Source: VRUE01 sp963702035
GTDB lineage: Bacteria; Actinomycetota; Thermoleophilia; Solirubrobacterales; 70-9
Assembly: GCA_963702035.1 (NCBI GenBank)
Contig: OY969700.1
Location: 372,001-436,000 of the forward strand
DNA: 64,000 bases
Reading direction: 5' to 3'
How positions within the stretch are numbered: position 1 is the first letter of the stretch; each line of letters opens with the position of its first letter. The notes beneath the pieces were generated by a model that worked only from the letters and a program-made list of their open reading frames with translations, was not told the origin of the DNA and made no database searches. Shown here piece by piece: positions 33,360 through 41,694 of this stretch. The translations under genes and the position numbers were made by a program.

Positions 33360-34610
33360 ATGAACATCAGCATGCCGCCGTGGAAATGGTCACGCGGCAA
33401 CGGTTCGGAGCCAGATCTGGTTCTGGACCGGCTGGAGGCGCTGGACGCACAGCTCGGTGAGCTGAAGCGTGCCGAGCTGGAACGGATTTCCTCGCTGAGC
33501 GCGGACGAGGCCCGCCAGATGCTCATCGACGAAGTCGAGGTGGACGCTCGTCGTCGAGCCGGTCTTAGCCTGCGCAAGCTCGAGGAGGAGACCCGCGAGG
33601 AGGCGGAGAGACGCGCTCGCGGCATCCTCGCCACCGCGACGCAGCGCCTCGCGGGGCCGCACGCGGTGCGAACGACGACTCAGCTGGTTCGGCTGCCGAA
33701 CGACGAGATGAAGGGCAGGATCATCGGCCGCGAGGGGCGCAACATCCACGTGCTCGAGCAGCTGACCGGGGTCAACATCATCGTCAACGACACCCCGTCC
33801 GCGGTGCGGGTCTCGAGCTTCGACGGGATGCGCCGCGAGATCGCCCGCCTCACTCTCGAGCGGCTGATCGCCGACGGTCGGATCCATCCATCGCGCTGCG
33901 AGGAGGCCTTCGAGCAGGCCCGGAGGGAAATCGAGGATCGCGTGGTCGAAGAGGGCGAGCGGGCGACGCTCGACGCCAACGTCAACGGCCTCCATCCGCA
34001 CCTGATCGATCTGCTCGGCAAGTTGCGGTTCCGCACCAGCTACGGGCAGAACGTGCTCGGCCACCTGGTCGAGTCCTCTTACCTGGCTGCGCTGATCGCG
34101 GTCGAGCTCGGCGCCGCCGCCGACATCGCCCGTCGCGCGGCGCTGCTGCACGACATCGGCAAGGCGGTCGACCGGGAGGTTGAGGGGACGCACGCGCAGA
34201 TCGGCGCCCGCCTCGCCCGTCGTTACGGCGAGAGCGAGGAGGTCGCCCACGCGATCGAGGCCCATCACGACGAGGTCGAGCCACACTCGGTCGAGGCAGT
34301 GGTGGTGCAGGCCGCGGACGCCCTCTCGGGGGCGCGACCTGGCGCCCGCGGAGACACGCTCAAGGAGTACGTCGCTCGCCTCCACGAGCTCGAGCAGCTC
34401 GCCTCGCGCCACGCGGGGGTGGAGCGGGTCTACGCGATGCAGGCCGGCCGCGAGATGCGGGTCATGGTCGACCCCGGCGCCGTCAACGACGCGCGCGCGG
34501 CGCTGATCTCGTATGAGATCGCCGCGGCGATAGAGCGCGAGGTCTCATATCCGGGCCGGATCAAGATCACCGTCATCCGCGAGAGCCGCGCGACCAGCTA
34601 CGCCAGGTGA
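33360..34610 (+). CDS. rny: Ribonuclease Y, short form without membrane anchor
   Basis: Endoribonuclease initiating mRNA decay. It has 416 residues against about 520 in canonical enzymes. KH domain at about 115-180 (MKGRIIGREGRNIHVLEQLTGV) and HD domain with ALLHDIGKAVD near residue 262. The usual N-terminal transmembrane helix and most of the long coiled coil are missing; the protein starts MNISMPPWKWSRGNG and goes directly to a short helical stretch. ATG at 33360 follows a promoter by 9 bp, so the short form is the real product. Confidence 0.9.
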   Translation: MNISMPPWKWSRGNGSEPDLVLDRLEALDAQLGELKRAELERISSLSADEARQMLIDEVEVDARRRAGLSLRKLEEETREEAERRARGILATATQRLAGPHAVRTTTQLVRLPNDEMKGRIIGREGRNIHVLEQLTGVNIIVNDTPSAVRVSSFDGMRREIARLTLERLIADGRIHPSRCEEAFEQARREIEDRVVEEGERATLDANVNGLHPHLIDLLGKLRFRTSYGQNVLGHLVESSYLAALIAVELGAAADIARRAALLHDIGKAVDREVEGTHAQIGARLARRYGESEEVAHAIEAHHDEVEPHSVEAVVVQAADALSGARPGARGDTLKEYVARLHELEQLASRHAGVERVYAMQAGREMRVMVDPGAVNDARAALISYEIAAAIEREVSYPGRIKITVIRESRATSYAR

Positions 34611-34665
34611 GCCCCGTCCCCGGCGGGCTCGCTCCGCCGTCCTCTCTGGATAGGATTCCCGCCGC

Positions 34666-35259
34666 ATGGACAACGGAACCGTCTTCTATGTAGTCGGACC
34701 GCTTCTCGCCGTCTCGGCGGTCGTGGTCAGCTTCATCGGCCTGCGCTTCGAGAATTTCCCGGGTCGGTTCACCCCCGTCGTCGTCCTCTGGTTCGTGATC
34801 CTGATCGGTGGCGCGACGACCTTTGCGGTTCTTCACGGCAAGGACGAGCAGGAAGCCAAGGCGGCAGAGGTCGAAAGCGCCGGCGAAAAATTCACCGAAG
34901 AGGAGAAATCGCCGGTCGATTCCGGTGCAGCCGAAGGCGCCGCCAAGGCAAAGCCAGAAGCTAAGGCCAAGGGCCCCGGTGGGACCCTCCAATTGGCTGC
35001 CGATCCCACCCAGATCGCCTTCGACACGACGACGCTGACCAGCAAGCCGGGCAAGGTCACGATCGACTTCGACAACCCGTCGGCGCTCGAACACGACGTG
35101 GCGATCGAGCAGGACGGCAAGCAGATCGCGGTCTCCGAAACGATCGCCAAAGGCAAGACGTCTGTGACGGCCGATCTCGAACCCGGCACCTACACCTTCC
35201 TCTGCACCATTCCCGGCCATGCCGAAGCAGGCATGGAAGGCACGTTAACCGTCAAGTAG
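34666..35259 (+). CDS. Membrane-anchored cupredoxin (plastocyanin-like)
   Basis: 197 residues: two N-terminal transmembrane helices (about 5-25, 36-56), a charged linker (60-105), and a C-terminal type I copper domain. Copper ligands are visible as His in EHDVAI, and Cys/His/Met in FLCTIPGHAEAGM. It resembles the extracytoplasmic cupredoxin domains found near cytochrome oxidases; electron partner unknown. No oxidase gene is adjacent. Confidence 0.85.
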   Translation: MDNGTVFYVVGPLLAVSAVVVSFIGLRFENFPGRFTPVVVLWFVILIGGATTFAVLHGKDEQEAKAAEVESAGEKFTEEEKSPVDSGAAEGAAKAKPEAKAKGPGGTLQLAADPTQIAFDTTTLTSKPGKVTIDFDNPSALEHDVAIEQDGKQIAVSETIAKGKTSVTADLEPGTYTFLCTIPGHAEAGMEGTLTVK

Positions 35260-35290
35260 CGTCTGCCGAGCCGTTAGTACCCTCAGGGGG

Positions 35291-36610
35291 ATGCCCAGCT
35301 ACCACGTCACCACGTTCGGTTGCCAGATGAACGTGCACGACTCCGAGCGGATGCGGGGGATGCTCGAGTCGCTTGGCTATGAGCAGGCTCCGAGTCGGGC
35401 CGACGCGGATCTGATCCTCTTCAATACCTGCTCGATCCGCGAGTCGGCGGACAATCGCTTTGTCGCCCACCTGGGCGAGGCGAAGCGGCTCAAGTCCGAA
35501 GACCCCGAGCGCGTGGTCGGCGTGGGGGGCTGCTGGGCGCAGTCGGTCAAGGAGGAGGTCTTCGAGCGCTTCCCCTTCGTCGATGTCGCCTTTGGCCCCG
35601 GGCAGATCCACCGGCTCGCCGAGTTCCTCAACTCGGACTCGCTCACCGCCCAGGGATATTTCGAGTTCGAGGACTTCTCCGGCCACCTGCCGGCCCGTCG
35701 CGAGCGCGAGTTCCAGGGCTGGTTGCAGATCTCGCAGGGCTGCAACTGCAAGTGCTCCTACTGCATTGTGCCCTCGACCCGGGGCCGCGAGGAGAGTCGC
35801 GACCCCGCCGAGCTGTTGGTCGAGGCCGAGGCCCTTGCGGCAGACGGGGTGCGCGAGGTGACCCTGCTCGGGCAGAACGTCAACAGCTACGGCCGCGATC
35901 TGCGCGGCGAGTCGCGGATCGGCTTCGCCGAGCTGCTGGCGCGGGTCGACGCGGTCGAGGGGATCGAGCGCATCCGCTACACCAGTCCCCACCCCAAGGA
36001 CATGCGCGAGGACGTGATCCGCGCCCACGCCGAACTGCCCGCCCTCTGCGAGCACATCCACCTGCCGCTGCAATCGGGGTCCAGCGCGGTCCTCAAACGG
36101 ATGCGTCGCACCTACGACCGTCAGCGCTACATGGATCGCGTCGCGCTGATCCGCGAGCACGTCCCCGACTGCGCGATCACGACCGACATCATCGTCGGCT
36201 TCCCCGGCGAGACCGAGGAAGACTTCGCCGAGACGCTCGCGGTCGTCGACGAGGTCGGCTATGACAGCGCCTTCACCTTCGTCTTCTCGCCGCGGCGCGA
36301 GACCGAGGCGGCGACGCTGGACGAGCAGGTGCCGCATCCGGTCAAGCGGGAGCGGATGGAACGGCTGGTCGAGTTGGTCCAGCGGCGCGCCGCCGAACGG
36401 GCACAGCGCTTCGTCGGGCGCGAGATGGAGGTTCTCGTCGAAGGCACCAGCCGCACCGACTCGACGCGGCTGCGCGGCCGGACCCGGCACAACAAGGCGG
36501 TTAACTTCGATGGCGTTGGCGAGCCGGGTGAGTTCGTGACCGTCGAGATTGATCGCGCTACTTCGACGACGCTGAGTGGGACGGAGAGGCTGCTGAGCAG
36601 CATCGGTTGA
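35291..36610 (+). CDS. miaB: tRNA-2-methylthio-N6-dimethylallyladenosine synthase
   Basis: Radical-SAM methylthiotransferase modifying A37 of tRNAs. 439 residues. N-terminal UPF0004 domain with three cluster cysteines (FGCQMN, NTCSIRE, GGCWAQ), radical SAM motif CNCKCSYCIVPSTRG (CxxxCxxC), and C-terminal TRAM domain (about 378-437). miaA, whose product makes the substrate modification, lies downstream across a family-1 palindrome. Confidence 0.96.
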   Translation: MPSYHVTTFGCQMNVHDSERMRGMLESLGYEQAPSRADADLILFNTCSIRESADNRFVAHLGEAKRLKSEDPERVVGVGGCWAQSVKEEVFERFPFVDVAFGPGQIHRLAEFLNSDSLTAQGYFEFEDFSGHLPARREREFQGWLQISQGCNCKCSYCIVPSTRGREESRDPAELLVEAEALAADGVREVTLLGQNVNSYGRDLRGESRIGFAELLARVDAVEGIERIRYTSPHPKDMREDVIRAHAELPALCEHIHLPLQSGSSAVLKRMRRTYDRQRYMDRVALIREHVPDCAITTDIIVGFPGETEEDFAETLAVVDEVGYDSAFTFVFSPRRETEAATLDEQVPHPVKRERMERLVELVQRRAAERAQRFVGREMEVLVEGTSRTDSTRLRGRTRHNKAVNFDGVGEPGEFVTVEIDRATSTTLSGTERLLSSIG

Positions 36611-36721
36611 GGCGGTGTCGGCACTACCCTGCACTCAACTTTTTCGGTGGGACGGGGTTAGTCGTCCGTTATCCCGACTACGAAAAAGTACAAGCCGTTC
36701 CGGGCAGTGCCGACACCGCCT
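36610..36721. repeat. Nested palindrome, family 1 copy B, between miaB and miaA
   Basis: Perfect 16-bp outer arms, AGGCGGTGTCGGCACT (36610-36625) and its complement (36706-36721); the first base is the last of the miaB stop. Inner pair ACTTTTTCG (36638-36646) and CGAAAAAGT (36681-36689), continuing ACAAG-CGTTCCGG as in copy C. Only outer arms and apex loop differ from copies A and C. Here it separates co-directional genes. Confidence 0.85.
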
Positions 36722-36748
36722 TGCCGGATCGCTTCGGTGACTTCTCCG

Positions 36749-37480
36749 ATGCGCGTAATCGGGATCTTTGGGCCGACCGGGGTGGGGAAGACCGGGGTCG
36801 CCATTGCTCTCGCCGAGCTGCTGTGTGAGCGGGGCGAGGACCCGGTCGCCATCTCCTGCGATGCGCTGCAGGTGTACGAGGGGCTGGAAACGCTCACTGG
36901 CATTGCGTCGGCTGAAGAGCGGGAGCGTCTTGAGCATCGGTTGGTTGGCTTTGTGCCCGTTACCCGGCCGTTTTCCGTTGGCGATTACATGCGGTTGGCG
37001 CATGTTGAGATCGATCGGGCTTTGGAGGCGGGGCGGAGGCCGATCGTGGTGGGGGGGACCGGGTTGTATCTGCGCGCCGCGGTCGCCGAGCTTTCGCTTG
37101 AAAAGGCTCCGCCCGGGGATGAGGAGTCTGAGCTGTGGTCGCCGGAGACGCGGTTGCCGACGACGATCTTTGGGCTCGACATGGATCGAGCCCAGCTCTA
37201 CGAGCGGATCGACGCGCGCACGGAGGCGATCGTTGCCAGTGGGGCGGAGGAGGAGGTGCGCGGGGCCGAAGCGCTGGGTCCCTCGCGGACGGCGCGCAAG
37301 GCGCTCGGCTTCGACGAGCTGCTCGGCGGGGACATCGAGCTGATGAAGAAACGGTCCCGCAACTACGCGCGCCGCCAGTTGACCTGGATGCGCAAGATCC
37401 CCAACCTGCACCCGATCGACCGCACCGGCCGCACTGACGCGGACGTAGCCGCCGAGCTCGCCTCGCGTCTCGCCGGTTGA
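36749..37480 (+). CDS. miaA: tRNA dimethylallyltransferase, internally shortened
   Basis: Adds dimethylallyl to A37 of tRNA. 243 residues versus about 290-310 normally. Walker A GPTGVGKTGVAIALAE, then SCDALQVYEGLETLTG, GGTGLYLRAAVAEL and the C-terminal RRQLTWMRKIPNL are present. But after AAVAELSLEKAPPG the chain goes straight to ELWSPETRLPTTIFGLDMD, so the roughly 55-60 residue segment that normally contains PNDxxRIxRALE is missing. The start at 36749 is preferred over an ATG at 36707 that lies inside the palindrome. Activity is doubtful. Confidence 0.85.
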   Translation: MRVIGIFGPTGVGKTGVAIALAELLCERGEDPVAISCDALQVYEGLETLTGIASAEERERLEHRLVGFVPVTRPFSVGDYMRLAHVEIDRALEAGRRPIVVGGTGLYLRAAVAELSLEKAPPGDEESELWSPETRLPTTIFGLDMDRAQLYERIDARTEAIVASGAEEEVRGAEALGPSRTARKALGFDELLGGDIELMKKRSRNYARRQLTWMRKIPNLHPIDRTGRTDADVAAELASRLAG

Positions 37481-37483
37481 ATG

Positions 37484-37509
37484 GTTGTACCCCCTGTAGG
37501 GGGTACAAC
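37484..37509. terminator. Perfect hairpin after miaA
   Basis: 12-bp perfect stem GTTGTACCCCCT - GT - AGGGGGTACAAC, 4 bp after the miaA stop. No T tract; probable terminator between miaA and dapF. Confidence 0.7.
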
Positions 37510-37551
37510 TGACCAATATCGGAGGTCGCGGCCCTTCAATAGGCTCAACCG

Positions 37552-38394
37552 ATGCGATTCGAGAAGTGGCAGGCGCTGGGCAACGACTACGTGATCCTCG
37601 AGGCCGACGCGCTGCCCTGGGAGCTGACCGGGTCCCGCGTGGAGTGGATCTGCGATCCGCACTTCGGCATCGGCGCCGATGGCGTGTTGCTGCTCTCGCG
37701 CAGCGAGGACCCTGAGTTCGTCGCCGAGCTGCGGATCTTCAACCCGGACGGATCGGAGGCCGAGCTCTCCGGCAATGGGGCGCGCGAGGCGATCCTCTAC
37801 CTGCGCCGGCACGGCTGGACCGACGCGGACGTCTTCACGATCCGCACCGCCGCGGGGCCGATCACGCCGACGATCACTTCCGAGCTGACCTGTTCGGTTG
37901 ACATGGGCAAGGCCTCGACCGCTTCGAAGGACTTTCCCTCGGGTGCCGCGGACGGCAGGGGCTCGCTGAACGCCGGTGGTCGCGAGTGGGAGTTCCAGCA
38001 CGTCTCGATCGGCAACCCGCAGTGCGCGATCGAGGTCGGCGAGGAGGTCGAGGACCTGGACCTCGACCCGATCGGTCCGGCGATCGAAGCCAGCGAGCTC
38101 TTTCCGAATCGCACCAACGTCTCCTTCTTCAAGGTCGACGGCAGCCGGGTGCGGGCGCGGATCTTCGAGCGGGGAGTGGGTGAGACGCTCTCCTCGGGCA
38201 CGGGCGCGAGCGGTGCGGCGGTGTCCGCCTTCCTGCGCGGTGCGCCGAGCCCGATCGTGGTCGAGCTCGACGGCGGCGAGCTGGAGGTCGAGATCTCCGC
38301 CGAGCTCGACGTGCGGCTGAGTGGTTGGGCGGAGCCGATCTGCGCAGGGGAACTCTCGCCAGAGCTGCTGCAGGCGCTGTCCGAGCTCACCTAA
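37552..38394 (+). CDS. dapF: Diaminopimelate epimerase homologue with both catalytic Cys replaced by Ser
   Basis: DapF converts LL- to meso-diaminopimelate for lysine and peptidoglycan. 280 residues, two-domain epimerase fold with GNDYVI and IFNPDGSEAE. The first catalytic motif, normally CGNGxRC, reads LSGNGAREA (about residue 72). The second, normally ACGTGAC, reads LSSGTGAS (about residue 221). So both acid/base cysteines are serine. Codons are unambiguous (TCC and TCG). Either the clade's enzyme works with Ser, is very slow, or has another role. The next gene is a probable LL-DAP aminotransferase, fitting the pathway. Confidence 0.85.
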   Translation: MRFEKWQALGNDYVILEADALPWELTGSRVEWICDPHFGIGADGVLLLSRSEDPEFVAELRIFNPDGSEAELSGNGAREAILYLRRHGWTDADVFTIRTAAGPITPTITSELTCSVDMGKASTASKDFPSGAADGRGSLNAGGREWEFQHVSIGNPQCAIEVGEEVEDLDLDPIGPAIEASELFPNRTNVSFFKVDGSRVRARIFERGVGETLSSGTGASGAAVSAFLRGAPSPIVVELDGGELEVEISAELDVRLSGWAEPICAGELSPELLQALSELT

Positions 38395-38409
38395 TAGATT
38401 TCCGCGCCC

Positions 38410-39579
38410 GTGGGAATCGCAGACCCATCCAAGCGCCTGGAGGCGATGCCTCCGTACATGTTCCAGGAACTGGAGCGGCGGATCGCCGAGAAGCGCGCCG
38501 CCGGCATCGACGTGATCAGCCTCGGGATCGGCGATCCCGACGAACCGACCTACCCGCACATCGTCGCGGCGATGCAGGAGGCGGTCGCCGACCCGGCCAC
38601 CCATCAGTACCCGAGCAACCGCGGTCGCGACGACTTCCGCGAGGCCTTCGCGCGCTTCTACGACGAGCGCTTCGGGGTCGAGATCGACTCCGGCAGCGAG
38701 GTGATCCCGGCGATCGGCGCCAAGGAGTGCATCTACAATCTCTGTTTCGCCTTCCTCGACCCCGGCGGGGTCGCCCTTGCCTCGGACCCCGGCTACCCGG
38801 TCTACACGGGCGGCCCGATTCTCGCCGGCGCGACGCCCGAGCTGCTGCCGTTGGTGCCCGAGCTCGGCTTCGCCCCGGACCTCGGCGCGGTGCCGGCCGA
38901 TGTCGCGGCCAGGGCGCGGCTGATGTTCATCAACTACCCCAACAACCCGACCGGGGCCGTCGTCCCCGAGGGTTTCTTCGAGCTGGTCGTCTCCTTCGCC
39001 CGTGAGCACGAGATCCTCGTCGTCCACGACAACGCCTACTCGGAGACGACCTACGACGGCTACGTCGCGCCCAGCTTCCTCGCCACTCCCGGTGCCAAGG
39101 AGGTCGGGGTCGAGGTCTTCTCGCTCTCCAAGGGCTTCAACATGACCGGCTGGCGCTGCGCCGCGATCCTCGGCAACGCCGAGGCCGTGCAGACCTACTG
39201 GCGACTGAAGACGAACGTCAACTCGGGCCTGTTTGAGGCTGTCCAGAAGGCGGGGGTAGCCGCGCTGGAGGGACCCGCCGGCCCGCTCGAGCTGATGAAC
39301 GAGACCTACGCCCGCCGCCGCGACCTGGTCGTCTCGGCGCTGCGCGAGATCGGCGTCGAGGTGAGCGCGCCGAAGGGGACGATCTACGTCTGGGCGCCGG
39401 TGCCGGACGGCCACACCTCGACCTCATTCGCCGAGCTCGTGCTCGAAGAGGCGGCGGTTGTCGTCTCGCCCGGCTCGATGTATGGGCCTAGCGGCGAGGG
39501 CTTCTTCAGGATTGCGCTCACCACCCCCGACGAGCGGATTTCAGAGGCTGTTGAGCGGATGCGCGAGCATTTGGCTTGA
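38410..39579 (+). CDS. dapL: LL-diaminopimelate aminotransferase-like class I aminotransferase
   Basis: 389-residue fold-type I PLP enzyme. Motifs: SLGIGDPDEPT, HQYPSNRGRDDFREA, FINYPNNPTG, and the PLP lysine in FSLSKGFNMTGWRC. DapL makes LL-diaminopimelate directly from tetrahydrodipicolinate; assignment rests on similarity to DapL/DapC-type aminotransferases and position next to dapF, so aspartate or alanine aminotransferase remains possible. GTG start. Its stop is the outer edge of a family-1 palindrome. Confidence 0.75.
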   Translation: MGIADPSKRLEAMPPYMFQELERRIAEKRAAGIDVISLGIGDPDEPTYPHIVAAMQEAVADPATHQYPSNRGRDDFREAFARFYDERFGVEIDSGSEVIPAIGAKECIYNLCFAFLDPGGVALASDPGYPVYTGGPILAGATPELLPLVPELGFAPDLGAVPADVAARARLMFINYPNNPTGAVVPEGFFELVVSFAREHEILVVHDNAYSETTYDGYVAPSFLATPGAKEVGVEVFSLSKGFNMTGWRCAAILGNAEAVQTYWRLKTNVNSGLFEAVQKAGVAALEGPAGPLELMNETYARRRDLVVSALREIGVEVSAPKGTIYVWAPVPDGHTSTSFAELVLEEAAVVVSPGSMYGPSGEGFFRIALTTPDERISEAVERMREHLA

Positions 39580-39695
39580 GAGCCTGTCCCGGCAGGCCCT
39601 CCACTTAACTTTTTCGGTGAATCGTCGGTGGGCTGACGCCCGTGAACCGGCACCGAAAAAGTACAAGACGTTCCGGGTCTACCGGGACAGGCTCT
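39579..39695. repeat. Nested palindrome, family 1 copy C, between convergent genes
   Basis: Perfect 14-bp outer arms AGAGCCTGTCCCGG (39579-39592) and CCGGGACAGGCTCT (39682-39695). Inner 12-bp perfect pair ACTTTTTCGGTG (39608-39619) and CACCGAAAAAGT (39651-39662), followed by ACAAGACGTTCCGG as in copy B. The right arm encodes the last codons of the MBL hydrolase (KSLSR then TAG at 39681-39679). Confidence 0.87.
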
Positions 39696-40527
39696 TTTCG
39701 TCGAGCTTGGTCCAGTAACGATCTAATCCGCGCCATTGGTACTGGGGTGGGACGCATTGGATCAGCTCTTCAGCTGCTTCGGTGTTCTCCGCGCGTTCGG
39801 CTACCAGGTCCCTGTGATGTTGCTCGTAAGCATCCTCTGACAGCTCACGCGCGAGCTGGGCCTCTTCGCGCAGGCGTTCTCTGACCTGGGCCAGGTGGGG
39901 CTCTGGGTCGTCGATCGCGGCGAAGTGGGTCAGGGCAAGTTTCTTCGGCTGCCAGCTTTCTACGATTCCGATCGAGTCCTCCCAGCGCTCGATGTCGATG
40001 TCGGGCGGTGGGGTGGGGGGGACGATCAGGTCTACGCCGGGGAGGCGCACCGCGGCTATGTCGCCGACGAAGGCGGTGCCGCTCTCTTCGTGCAGGTAAC
40101 AGACGTGGTGGGAGGCGTGACCGGGCGTGTAGGCGACGCGCATGCCGAGGACCTGCTCGCCCCCTGACAGTGGCTTCACGTTCACCTCCGGCACGGGCAC
40201 GATCTCCCCCCAGAGGCGCTGCATCTGGTCGCCGTATAGGCGCTCGGCGCTGGCCAGCAGCTTCGCGGGGTCAACCAGATGCGGCGCCCCCCGCTCGTGG
40301 ACGTAGACCTCGAGGTCCGGCCAGCGGCGCACGAGCGCCCCGGTCGCCGCCGCGTGGTCGAGGTGGATATGCGTAAGCAGCAGAGCCCGCGGCCGCTCCT
40401 CGCCAAGCGCCTCGAGCAGCGCCGGCAGCGAAGACTCGGGCCCGGGGTCGACCAGCACCCCGTCCACCTCCCAACACCCAATCACGTGCGGACGCCCAAG
40501 GTGCATGACATCGATCACGCGCATCAA
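39679..40527 (-). CDS. MBL-fold metallo-hydrolase
   Basis: 282 residues of metallo-beta-lactamase fold. The metal-binding motif is LTHIHLDHAAATG (about residue 50), then YTPGHASHHVCYL with the second His, VGDIAAVRLPG with the bridging Asp, and a C-terminal His in LALTHFAAIDDP. The C-terminal helix resembles lactonase/hydroxyacylglutathione-hydrolase-like proteins. Substrate unknown. Start ATG ATG at 40527. The last residues lie in the palindrome arm. Confidence 0.87.
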   Translation of the reverse strand: MMRVIDVMHLGRPHVIGCWEVDGVLVDPGPESSLPALLEALGEERPRALLLTHIHLDHAAATGALVRRWPDLEVYVHERGAPHLVDPAKLLASAERLYGDQMQRLWGEIVPVPEVNVKPLSGGEQVLGMRVAYTPGHASHHVCYLHEESGTAFVGDIAAVRLPGVDLIVPPTPPPDIDIERWEDSIGIVESWQPKKLALTHFAAIDDPEPHLAQVRERLREEAQLARELSEDAYEQHHRDLVAERAENTEAAEELIQCVPPQYQWRGLDRYWTKLDEKSLSR

Positions 40528-40537
40528 GGCAGCCTAT

Positions 40538-40639
40538 GGGAGTCGGGGGACCCTCCCCCGGAGACTCCAGGAACCGCCCCCGAACCCAGGTCCGCGTCCA
40601 GCTGCGCCACGGTCTCCGGGGGAGGGTCCCCCGACTCCC
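40538..40639. repeat. Long perfect palindrome between two minus-strand genes
   Basis: 28-bp perfect arms, 40538-40565 and 40612-40639 (begin GGGAGTCGGGGGACCCTCCC), separated by a 46-nt loop. It lies 16 bp beyond the downstream gene's stop (40655) and 11 bp before the MBL start. The first 12 bases recur at 43026-43037. Confidence 0.85.
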
Positions 40640-40654
40640 TGAAGCCCGACTCCC

Positions 40655-41647
40655 TCAAGTAACTGGATCAGGAAACCGCGAGTCCGCCTGGAGCGTCTGC
40701 CGCCAGCCCTCCTCCATGCCGCGCGGCGCGTAGCCGAGCTCGCGGCTGGCCTTCTCATGGCTGGCCCAGAAGGTGACGCCGTCGGCCGAGGAGATCAGCT
40801 CGCGCAGGTTGGGCGGCTGTCCCATCAGCTTGCCGACCAGGGGACCGATCGGGGTCAGCGCCTTCATCAGCGCCGTCGGCATCGCCCGCTTTGGCGCCTT
40901 GCGGCCGCTGACCGCGGCGACGGTCTCGACCGCCTCGCGCATCGTCGTCACCGGGCCGCTCAGCACGTAGATCTCGCCGACCCGGCCCTTGTCGAGGGCG
41001 AGCAGGATGCCGTCGGCGATGTCCTCGACGTGGGTCATGCAGATGCCGAACTCGGGAAAGGGCAAGAGGGGCAGTTTGCCCGCAAAGAATTCCTCCAGCA
41101 GGTCGGCCACCTGAGAGGTGTCGTCGGGGCCGTAGACCCCGCCGGGCTGGACGATCACGCCGGGCAGGCCGTCCTCGATCATCCGCTTGGCGATCCGGTG
41201 CGCCTCCAGCTTGGTCTCCTCGTAGTAGGAGGTGAATTCCTTGCCGGGGTGCTCGTAGGTCTCATCGACGACCTTCTGGTGGGTGTTGCCGAAGACGCCG
41301 CAGGTCGAGACGTAGACGAGCTTCGGGATCTTCGCCTCGAGCGCCGCTTTCAAGACCCGCTCGGTGCCGGCGACATTGGCCTCCCACATCGCCGGGTGCT
41401 GCTTGGCGGGGATTCCGACCTCGTACATCGCGGCGGCGTGGATGACCGCGTCGCAACCCTCCATGCCGCCGCGGATCGCCTCGGCGTCGCCGAGGTCGCC
41501 GCTCACCAGCGTGGCGCCCAGGGCAGTCACTTTCGCCGCCTTCTCGGGGCTGCGAACGAGGCAGACGACGTCGTCGCCGCGCGCACGCAGCTGGCGGACG
41601 ACGGTGCCGCCGATGAAGCCGGTTCCTCCCGTCACGAAGACCTTCAC
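40655..41647 (-). CDS. NAD-dependent epimerase/dehydratase (extended SDR)
   Basis: 330 residues. Rossmann motif VTGGTGFIGG at the N-terminus, VIHAAAMYEVG, active site Ser/Tyr/Lys in VSTCGVFGN and SYYEETK (YxxxK). Such proteins act on nucleotide sugars or on hopanoid-associated or dihydroflavonol-type ketones. GTG start at 41647 is chosen because the Rossmann strand begins with the next codons; it is divergent from hflX with 47 bp between. Confidence 0.87.
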   Translation of the reverse strand: MKVFVTGGTGFIGGTVVRQLRARGDDVVCLVRSPEKAAKVTALGATLVSGDLGDAEAIRGGMEGCDAVIHAAAMYEVGIPAKQHPAMWEANVAGTERVLKAALEAKIPKLVYVSTCGVFGNTHQKVVDETYEHPGKEFTSYYEETKLEAHRIAKRMIEDGLPGVIVQPGGVYGPDDTSQVADLLEEFFAGKLPLLPFPEFGICMTHVEDIADGILLALDKGRVGEIYVLSGPVTTMREAVETVAAVSGRKAPKRAMPTALMKALTPIGPLVGKLMGQPPNLRELISSADGVTFWASHEKASRELGYAPRGMEEGWRQTLQADSRFPDPVT

Positions 41648-41694
41648 GGTCGCTAAGCCTATCCAGGAAATCCTGACGCCTACAATCAAGCCGA

